From JBFHRB01 sp041591915 (GTDB lineage Bacteria > Actinomycetota > Nitriliruptoria > Nitriliruptorales > Nitriliruptoraceae), in assembly GCA_041591915.1 (NCBI GenBank), contig JBFHRB010000240.1:1-5228 (forward strand): a stretch of 5,228 bases of DNA, given 5' to 3'. Made by a program: the position numbers and the translations under genes. Positions within the stretch are counted from its first letter, which is position 1. Each line of letters starts with the position of its first letter. The notes under the pieces were generated by a model. That model was not told the origin of the DNA. It was given only the letters and a program-made list of their open reading frames with translations, and did not search any database. Positions 1-5,228 of the stretch are shown here, in pieces.

Positions 1-16
1 GATGACGACAGGGTGG

Positions 17-1666
17 CTACGCGTGACCGAGGGCATCGTCGGCAGCCGGGTCCCATGGGGCCTCCGCCGCCTGCGGCGGCATCGCGGGCAGCCAGGCGTG
101 GAAGCTGGCGCCGCCGCCTTCGCGGTCGTCCACCCAGCAACGCCCCCCATGGATCCTCGAGAGCCCGTGCGCCAATGGCAGGCCCAGGCCAACGCCGGGT
201 TGGTGGCTCGGCCGATCGGGCCCCTGGTTGAAGGAGGCGAAGATCGCCTCCTTGCGGCCGTCCGGGATCCCCGGCCCATCGTCCTCGACGGTCAGCAACG
301 CACCGCCCTGGTGCGGACGCACGTTGACCCAGACCGTGCTGCCGCGGGGCGTGTGCTTGGTCGCGTTGCCGAGGAGCGCCTCGACGATGCGGCCGACCTT
401 CGCGGGATCGGCCTCGACCATCGCGGCCGAGAGGTCGGCGATGACGGTGTGCGAGCCGACGTCCATGGCTCGTACGACGTCCTGCACGAGCTCGGCCAGG
501 TCCAGCTGGATGGGGTCGATCGGCAGGGAGTCCCGATCGAGCCGGTCGACGGTGAGCATGTCGGCGATCAGCGCATCGAGTCGTCGCGCATTGGCCATGA
601 TGGGCTCGAGGAACGCCGCGCGCTTCGCGGGATCGAGTTCCGCGTCGTACTCCGCGATGGTCGAGGCGTAGCCGAGTATCGCCGTCAGCGGGGTCCGGAG
701 CTCGTGCGACATCGACTGCAGGAACGAGGTCTTCAGTCGGTGGAGCTCCGACGCGGTCGCGCTCGCCTCGCGACGTTCCAGCTCGGACTGCCGCACGGCC
801 GTCTCGATCGCCAGTCGCGCCGAGATGTCGCGCGCGAGGCCCTCGAGCACGATCCGGTCGCCCGACCGCTCCAGGTGCGAGCCGACGACCTCGAGGTGGC
901 GGATCTCTCCGGTCGACCGACGGATGCGGAACCGCAACGGCGTCTCGGCGAGGCCCTCGGCCAGTTGTGCCTCGACACGCGCGCGGTCCTCCGGGTGGAC
1001 CTGGCCGATCCAGGCGTCCACGTGCTCGAGGAAGACGCTCCGGGGCCTGCCGAAGACCGATTCGATCGCGGGGCTCACGTACTCGATCCGCCGAACGGGG
1101 GCCAGCTGGTAGCGGAAGACGACGTCCGACGTGTGGGTCGCGAGCCGCTCGATCCGCGAGGTCGCGTCGCGCACGGCGTGCATCGCCTCGAGCTCGGTCA
1201 GGTGGGCGCCGAGGACGGTCGCGACGATCTCGAGGGAGTCGACGTGGACGTCGGTGAAGCGTCCGGGTTCGCGACTGCACAGGGAGATGACGCCGAGCGG
1301 TTGGCGGCCCACGGCCGCGACGACCTGTCCCCGCACCCCGGCGCGGACGAGAGCCCGTGGCGGGTGGAAGCGGCCCTCCTCGGGGAGGTCGTGGACGACC
1401 AACGTCTCGCAGGAGGTGAACGTCAGGCCCTCGGCTGACCCGAGGATGGGGAGCCGACCGGCCCCGTTGAGTCCGGCGGCGCCGACGACCACGGCGGCGG
1501 CGAGGTTCGCGTCGTCCGAACGCTCGAGGAACGCCGCGACGTCGACGCCGTCCCGCGCCTGGAGGGCCTCGAGCGCGTACGTGACCGCGTCGGCCGGGAC
1601 GTCCAGGGACGTGATGGCGCTCGTGACGTTCGCGACGAAGCCGAGGCGTTCCGCGTCATCTCCCAT
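17..1666 (-). CDS. Cytoplasmic GAF-PAS sensor histidine kinase
   Basis: A 549-residue hybrid-free histidine kinase. Domains in order: GAF (about 5-158, ending in the family-typical LGVISLCSREPGRFTDVHVD stretch), PAS (about 170-285, with RIEYVSPAIESVFG and the HPEDR turn), a charged helical linker (about 285-312), HisKA dimerisation domain with the H-box SMSHELRTP (phospho-acceptor H321), and HATPase (about 420-527) with N-box N434, G1 box DDGPGIP (462-468) and G2 box GVGLGL (491-496). The HExxT arrangement (H321, E322, T325) is the pattern linked to both kinase and phosphatase activity. No signal peptide or membrane helix is visible, so it should be cytosolic and sense an internal ligand; the ligand is not predictable. 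No receiver domain or adjacent response regulator is seen; a partner could lie left of the window. It begins 42 nt after pknB, probably in the same transcript. ATG 1666 is the first start codon after the pknB stop, without a clear ribosome site. I recognise no specific gene name. Confidence 0.95.
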   Translation of the reverse strand: MGDDAERLGFVANVTSAITSLDVPADAVTYALEALQARDGVDVAAFLERSDDANLAAAVVVGAAGLNGAGRLPILGSAEGLTFTSCETLVVHDLPEEGRFHPPRALVRAGVRGQVVAAVGRQPLGVISLCSREPGRFTDVHVDSLEIVATVLGAHLTELEAMHAVRDATSRIERLATHTSDVVFRYQLAPVRRIEYVSPAIESVFGRPRSVFLEHVDAWIGQVHPEDRARVEAQLAEGLAETPLRFRIRRSTGEIRHLEVVGSHLERSGDRIVLEGLARDISARLAIETAVRQSELERREASATASELHRLKTSFLQSMSHELRTPLTAILGYASTIAEYDAELDPAKRAAFLEPIMANARRLDALIADMLTVDRLDRDSLPIDPIQLDLAELVQDVVRAMDVGSHTVIADLSAAMVEADPAKVGRIVEALLGNATKHTPRGSTVWVNVRPHQGGALLTVEDDGPGIPDGRKEAIFASFNQGPDRPSHQPGVGLGLPLAHGLSRIHGGRCWVDDREGGGASFHAWLPAMPPQAAEAPWDPAADDALGHA

Positions 1667-1686
1667 GGGGCGAGCGTACTGCCGGG

Positions 1687-1706
1687 GGGCCGGCCGCTGA
1701 CGGCCC
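1687..1706 (-). other. GC-rich hairpin in the pknB/histidine-kinase gap
   Basis: A perfect 6-bp inverted repeat (gggccg at 1687-1692, cggccc at 1701-1706) with an 8-nt loop lies just after the pknB stop codon. It could fold in the mRNA, but it is followed by C-rich sequence on the transcribed side and not by a U-run, so it is not a credible intrinsic terminator. In DNA this rich in G and C, a stem of this length is only slightly unusual. It could at most tune expression or mRNA stability of the histidine kinase relative to pknB. Confidence 0.25.
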
Positions 1707-1708
1707 GC

Positions 1709-3460
1709 TCAGGTCCCGTCACCGCCGCCGGGCGCAGGTGGCGGCGGGATGATCGGTGAGGGCTCCGGCGACGGCTCGGGTGAGGGCTCGGGTGACGGCT
1801 CCGCCTGCGGGCCCTTGCTCACGATGATCGTCACGTCGGATCCGCGCGGCAGCTCGCTGCCGGCTGGGGGATCCTGGCCGATCACCGTCCCCGCCGCGTC
1901 GGTGTCGCTGAACCGTTCGACGCGAAGCACGTTGAAGCCCGCGTCCTCGAGCTCGGCGCGGGCGTCGAACTCCGGGAGTCCGACGACCGGAGGCACCCGC
2001 GCGAGGTCCTGGCCTGCGCTGACCACGAAGTCGACCCGGCTCTGGCGAGTGACCCGGTCGCCGGCGGGTGGCATCGTCCGCAGCACGACCCCGGCCTCGA
2101 CGTCATCGCTGAACTCCTCGGTGCGCTCCCCCGGGATGAGCCCGGCGTCGCGCAGTGCGGCGCGGGCCTCGTCCTCGGTCATGCCGCTGAGACTCGGGAC
2201 CACGACGCGTTCCTGGCCGAGGCTCGTCGTCAGCTCGATGACGCTGCCGTCGGCCACCTGGCTCCCGGCTGGCGGCCGCTGCGACACGATCCGGCCGGCC
2301 TCGATCGACTCGGAGAACTCGTCGTCGACCGGGATGGCACGCAGCCCCCGCGCCTGCAACGTCTCCGTGGCTTCGGCGATGGTCATCCCGACGACGCTCG
2401 GCACCGTGGGCAGGGCCTGCTGGTCGCCCGCCAGGAACTGGGCGAGGACGAGGACGAGCGCGGCGGCAGCGGCGACGGTGGCGATCGTCAGGGTCACGTA
2501 CCCGATGAGGCGCCGCCGGCGTTCGGCCGTGGCGCTGCGGTTCGACCGGACGGCGGCAGCATCGAGCACCGCGGTCTCGTTGGCCCGCAGGACGGCCGGT
2601 GCCGAGACGCTGCGGCCGACGCGTGCTCGGAGCAGGTCCTCCCGCAGCTCGTCGGCGGTCTGGTAGCGGTTGACGGGGTTCTTGGCCATGGCGCGGATCG
2701 CGATCGCCTCGGCGGCGGTCGAGATCGACGGGTCGACCTCGCGCGGCGGGACGGGCAGCTCCTGGACGTGCATGTACGCCACGCTGACCGGACTGTCCCC
2801 CTCGAACGGCGGGCGTCCCGTGAGCAGCTCGTACAGCACGACGCCCATGGAGTACACGTCCGACCGGTGGTCGACCCGCTGGTTCTGCGCCTGCTCGGGG
2901 GACAGGTAGGCGGCGGTCCCCAGGACCGCCGCGGTCTGCGTGACCGTGTCGACGTCGATCGCGCGGGCGATGCCGAAGTCCGTGACCTTCACGCGCCCGT
3001 CGTCGGCGAGCAGGATGTTCCCTGGCTTGATGTCGCGGTGGACCAGCCCCCGATCGTGCGCGTACTGCAGCGCCGCGCACACCGCGGCGAGCACCTCGAG
3101 AGCGCGGTCCTCCGTGAGGCCACCGGCCGTGATGGCGTCCTGCAGCGACCGACCGTGGACGAGCTCCATGACGATGAAGGGCAGCCCCTCGTGCCACCCG
3201 GTGTCGAAGACCGCCACGATGTTGGGGTGGTTCAGCGACGCGGAGGCCTTGCCCTCGCGGCCGAACCGTGCCAGGAACTGCTCGTCGTCACGGAACCGCT
3301 GGTGGAGGATCTTGACCGCCACGGGACGGTCGAGGACCTGGTCCTTGGCCCGGTAGACCTCGGCCATGCCGCCACGCCCGAGGACGCCCTCGAGCTCGTA
3401 GCGGCCGGCGAGCAGTGCGCCGGTCTTCAAAGGACCACCCCCGGGCATGGCCGGTCCCAT
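1709..3460 (-). CDS. pknB: PknB, transmembrane Ser/Thr protein kinase with three PASTA domains
   Basis: A 583-residue receptor kinase. The cytoplasmic kinase domain (about 19-280) is intact: GRGGMAEVY (28-36), K50 in VAVK, alphaC E69, H141-R-D143 with K145 and N148, DFG 161-163, and SPE 187-189. The activation loop keeps VTQT, so T174 and T176 match the two autophosphorylated threonines of mycobacterial PknB. A linker ends in RRRR (314-317), followed by one membrane helix (about 320-343). Outside lie three PASTA domains (about 352-416, 418-482, 487-550), each with a VPxxxG/VPPVVG-type start and a PPAG turn, then a proline-rich tail with four EPSP units. M. tuberculosis PknB has four PASTA domains, so this is one fewer. 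PASTA domains are known to bind muropeptides or lipid II, coupling wall state to phosphorylation of division and wall-synthesis factors. ATG 3460 is the first possible start after the pknA stop (27 nt away). ATG 3448 would remove four residues; neither has a strong ribosome site. Confidence 0.97.
   Translation of the reverse strand: MGPAMPGGGPLKTGALLAGRYELEGVLGRGGMAEVYRAKDQVLDRPVAVKILHQRFRDDEQFLARFGREGKASASLNHPNIVAVFDTGWHEGLPFIVMELVHGRSLQDAITAGGLTEDRALEVLAAVCAALQYAHDRGLVHRDIKPGNILLADDGRVKVTDFGIARAIDVDTVTQTAAVLGTAAYLSPEQAQNQRVDHRSDVYSMGVVLYELLTGRPPFEGDSPVSVAYMHVQELPVPPREVDPSISTAAEAIAIRAMAKNPVNRYQTADELREDLLRARVGRSVSAPAVLRANETAVLDAAAVRSNRSATAERRRRLIGYVTLTIATVAAAAALVLVLAQFLAGDQQALPTVPSVVGMTIAEATETLQARGLRAIPVDDEFSESIEAGRIVSQRPPAGSQVADGSVIELTTSLGQERVVVPSLSGMTEDEARAALRDAGLIPGERTEEFSDDVEAGVVLRTMPPAGDRVTRQSRVDFVVSAGQDLARVPPVVGLPEFDARAELEDAGFNVLRVERFSDTDAAGTVIGQDPPAGSELPRGSDVTIIVSKGPQAEPSPEPSPEPSPEPSPIIPPPPAPGGGDGT
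1754..1801 (-). repeat. Four 12-bp tandem units encoding Glu-Pro-Ser-Pro in the PknB tail
   Basis: Four consecutive 12-bp units (1754-1765, 1766-1777, 1778-1789, 1790-1801) each read E-P-S-P in pknB, residues 554-569. They differ only at a few third-codon positions (for example CCC/CCG and CCG/CCC for Pro, TCA/TCG for Ser), so the peptide is exactly repeated while the DNA is slightly diverged. The position, after the last PASTA domain, puts the segment outside the membrane, where it may form a stiff proline-rich stalk into the wall. Such tracts commonly change copy number by slippage; that is an inference here. Confidence 0.9.
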
Positions 3461-3487
3461 CGAGGGACCCGTGGAGTTGGGCGGAGA

Positions 3488-4585
3488 CTACCAACGACGG
3501 CCGAACGGCCCGATGTGCGTCAGCGCCTCGACGGGCTCCGCGATGGCCAGCAGCGCGACCACGGCGAGCAGGGTCAGGGTGACGAGCAGCGCGAGTTGGC
3601 GGCGACGAACGCGCGCCGATTCCTGCACGCGCTGGGCCTCGGTGCTGGACGCGTCGGTGGGCCCGTCGGCCGACAGGGCCGATCGCACGCGGGCATGCAC
3701 GGACTGGCCGTGGAGGGCGCGGTGCAGCGCCTCGCGCAGCTCGCCCATCGACTGGAAGCGGTCGCGCGGGTCCTTGGCGAGCGCCCGGATGACGACGGCC
3801 TCGACCTCGCGAGGGACGGCCGGGTTCAGGCGCCGGGGTGGGGGCGGCGGCTCGTTGAGGTGCTTGAGCGCGATGGCGACGGGACTCTCGGCGCTGAACG
3901 GTCGCGCCCCGGTGAGCAGCTCGTAGAGCACGATGCCGAGGGAGTACACGTCGGAGCGCGCGTCGAGCGAGTCACCGCTGGCCTGCTCGGGGGAGAGGTA
4001 GGCGGCGGAACCGAGCGGGCCCGTGTCGACTCGCTGCCGGGCGTCGATGAGGCGCGCCAGGCCGAAGTCGACCACCTTCGCCGTGCCGTCGGCCGACAGG
4101 AGGATGTTGTCCGGCTTGATGTCGCGGTGCACGATCCCCAGGGAGTGGGCGTGCTGCAGCGCCGAGGCCACGTCGGCGCACAGCTCCACCGCCTGCTCGG
4201 TGTCGAAGCTCCGGAACCGCAGCGCTTCCCTCAGCGACGTTCCGTCGACCTGCTCCATGACGAGGAACGGGACGCCCCCCTGTTCGCCGCGATCGAGGAC
4301 GGCGACGATGTGCGGGTGCGAGATGTTGGCGGCGGCCTCCGCCGCGCGACGGAACCGATGCGCGAACCCGCGCGCACCGAGGTACTGCGGGAGCGGCACC
4401 TTCACGGCGACGCGCCGGTCGAACGCCAGGTCGGTCGCCGCGTACACCTCGGCCATCCCGCCGTGACCGAGCAGCCGGTCGAGCCGGTACCGCTCGGCGA
4501 GGATGGTCTGTTCGTTGGGGTGCTGCACGGCCTGGACACCGTTGGGGTCGGGCTTGCGAAGGTACGGGCGGCCCCCTGCCGCCAT
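3488..4585 (-). CDS. pknA: PknA-like membrane-anchored Ser/Thr protein kinase with atypical alphaC helix
   Basis: A 365-residue Hanks-type kinase. The kinase domain spans about residues 32-293: Gly-rich loop GHGGMAEVY (40-48), ATP lysine K62 in VAVK, catalytic loop H153-R-D155 with K157 and N160, DFG at 173-175, and SPE at 198-200. A juxtamembrane linker (about 294-330) ends in RRRQ, followed by one membrane helix (about 331-349) and only some 16 external residues, so there is no PASTA or other sensor domain. Seen oddities: the alphaC glutamate position (aligned to PknB E69) is A81, with a Glu two residues on (E83). The activation loop has one Thr (T188) where PknB has two, and the P+1 motif reads GS rather than GT. 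Five prolines in a row occur at 246-250. ATG 4585 is the first start codon after the pbpA stop but has no clear Shine-Dalgarno; GTG 4528, nearer the domain, is an alternative. In mycobacteria PknA acts with PknB on wall synthesis and division proteins. The PknA name rests mostly on position. Confidence 0.92.
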   Translation of the reverse strand: MAAGGRPYLRKPDPNGVQAVQHPNEQTILAERYRLDRLLGHGGMAEVYAATDLAFDRRVAVKVPLPQYLGARGFAHRFRRAAEAAANISHPHIVAVLDRGEQGGVPFLVMEQVDGTSLREALRFRSFDTEQAVELCADVASALQHAHSLGIVHRDIKPDNILLSADGTAKVVDFGLARLIDARQRVDTGPLGSAAYLSPEQASGDSLDARSDVYSLGIVLYELLTGARPFSAESPVAIALKHLNEPPPPPRRLNPAVPREVEAVVIRALAKDPRDRFQSMGELREALHRALHGQSVHARVRSALSADGPTDASSTEAQRVQESARVRRRQLALLVTLTLLAVVALLAIAEPVEALTHIGPFGRRW

Positions 4586-4618
4586 CCGAGCGACGGGGTG
4601 TACGTCCGTACGTGCCGA

Positions 4619-5228
4619 TCACCGCAGGCCGAGCGCGGCCTCCATGACGGCCTTGGCGATCGGGGCGGCGACGCCACCGCCCGTCGCTCCCTCGCCGGCA
4701 TCGGGGAGCACCACGGCCACCGCGACCTCGTCCTCGGCGAATCCGATGAACCACACCGTGTCGGTGCGGTCGGGGACCGTGGCCGTGCCGGTCTTGCCGC
4801 CGACCCGGAAGCCCGGGATCGCCGCAGCGCGACCGGTGCCGGCGTCGACGACGTCGACCATGAGGTTGGTGAGCTGCTCGGCGGTGCGTGGGGGCACGAC
4901 CTGCGCGGAGAAGCCGCCCTCGTTCCAGGGCCCGACGATGGCCCCGCGGACGACGCGGCCGGTGGGATCGAGCACGTTCGCGACGACGTGCGGGCGCATC
5001 ATCGTGCCCTGGTTGGCGATGGCGGCCGCGATCATGGATGCGTGGAGCGGGGTCATGCGGACGTCGCGCTGGCCGATCGAGGACTGTGCGAGCGACGGCT
5101 CGTCGAGGTCCTTCGGGATGACGCTGCGGGCGGGCTCGACGGGGTACGGGATGCGCCGGTTGAACCCGAAGCGTTCAGCCATGTCGATGACCCGGTCTGC
5201 TCCCAGCTCGAGCCCGAGGCGGGCGAAC
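4619..5228 (-). CDS. pbpA: PbpA-type class B penicillin-binding protein, C-terminal part of transpeptidase domain (5' end outside window)
   Basis: This is the last 202 codons of a D,D-transpeptidase that cross-links peptidoglycan stem peptides on the outer face of the membrane. The frame is open to the right edge: residues reading FARLGLELGADRV precede the first internal Met (5182), so that Met is not the true start. The third active-site motif of the penicillin-binding fold is present as K-T-G-T at 4784-4795, followed by WFIGFA about 15 residues later, as in the family. The stretch SSIGQRDVRMTPLHASMIAAA, ending near 5045, is the typical conserved helix before KTG. The SxxK nucleophile, the SxN motif and the N-terminal membrane anchor would lie upstream, outside the window. 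The gene ends with TGA 33 nt before the pknA-like kinase, the classic pbpA-pknA-pknB order. In mycobacteria PknB is known to phosphorylate PbpA. A FtsI-like paralogue is possible from the domain alone; the neighbourhood favours PbpA. Confidence 0.93.
   Translation of the reverse strand, partial: FARLGLELGADRVIDMAERFGFNRRIPYPVEPARSVIPKDLDEPSLAQSSIGQRDVRMTPLHASMIAAAIANQGTMMRPHVVANVLDPTGRVVRGAIVGPWNEGGFSAQVVPPRTAEQLTNLMVDVVDAGTGRAAAIPGFRVGGKTGTATVPDRTDTVWFIGFAEDEVAVAVVLPDAGEGATGGGVAAPIAKAVMEAALGLR

Noticed and set aside
1..16. Possible start of another gene left of the histidine kinase
   Set aside because: Only 16 bases lie beyond the TAG stop, too few to support any call.
2..1438. A 478-codon plus-strand open frame opposite the histidine kinase
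   Set aside because: It is in exact register with the histidine kinase codons, so a stop can only arise where the kinase uses TTA, CTA or TCA, which are rare at this GC content. The frame ends at 1436-1438 precisely opposite a TCA serine codon (S77). The opposite strand shows all motifs of a real kinase, while this translation has none.
1749..2666. A 305-codon plus-strand open frame opposite pknB
   Set aside because: The translation is low-complexity Ser/Arg/Ala-rich and its start is the antisense of the EPSP repeat. The minus strand encodes the intact PASTA domains here.
2103..3197. A long minus-strand open frame in another frame of pknB
   Set aside because: Its Arg/Gly/Ala-rich product is the frame-shifted reading of pknB; the pknB frame holds the complete kinase motifs, and no frameshift is needed.
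4600..4611. Inverted repeat gtacg-tc-cgtac in the pbpA/pknA gap
   Set aside because: Arms of only 5 bp with a 2-nt centre are close to chance level and too tight to form a stable RNA hairpin. No known operator matches it that I can name.
1667..4621. Programmed stop readthrough producing kinase fusions
   Set aside because: The stop contexts (TGA-T, TAG-T, TGA-G) are not the leaky TGA-C type, no recoding element was recognised, and fusion would place cytosolic catalytic domains outside the membrane. Only the frame coincidence is kept as a finding.
1..5228. tRNA, rRNA, CRISPR array, insertion sequence or origin
   Set aside because: Nearly every base is taken up by four typical coding genes. 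No spaced direct repeats, cloverleaf-like sequence, transposase motif or DnaA-box cluster was noticed.

Overview
The window is GC-rich and coding almost throughout, with every credible gene on the minus strand. The genes are therefore read from high to low coordinates: the 3' part of pbpA (4619-5228, entering from the right edge), a pknA-like membrane Ser/Thr kinase (3488-4585), a PASTA-domain PknB (1709-3460), and a soluble GAF-PAS histidine kinase (17-1666). The order pbpA-pknA-pknB is the hallmark of the actinobacterial cell-growth and division cluster, which usually runs pstP-fha-rodA-pbpA-pknA-pknB. With the high GC content this points to an Actinomycetota genome. The histidine kinase at the end and the unremarkable sequence similarity to mycobacterial or streptomycete versions suggest a less-studied lineage, but I cannot name it.

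The intergenic gaps are 33, 27 and 42 nt. No convincing terminator or promoter was seen between the genes, so a single polycistronic transcript is the simplest reading. Established knowledge of the cluster gives the likely logic. PbpA is a class B transpeptidase that cross-links peptidoglycan. PknB senses muropeptide or lipid II fragments outside the cell through its PASTA repeats. PknA and PknB phosphorylate cytoplasmic regulators of wall synthesis and division. In this window a His-Asp-type sensor kinase follows pknB, with no response regulator visible beside it.

The window holds no wholly new system, but several details are worth attention. The PknA-like kinase has alanine where the alphaC glutamate of Hanks-type kinases should be, and a simplified activation loop. 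A cytoplasmic histidine kinase is joined to the pknA/pknB operon. All four genes lie in one reading frame, each pair separated by a single in-frame stop codon. PknB carries three PASTA domains and a tail of four exact Glu-Pro-Ser-Pro repeats. The long plus-strand open frames are explained as antisense shadows of high-GC genes. No RNA gene, mobile element, CRISPR array or origin was recognised, and there is no gene-free stretch longer than about 45 bases.
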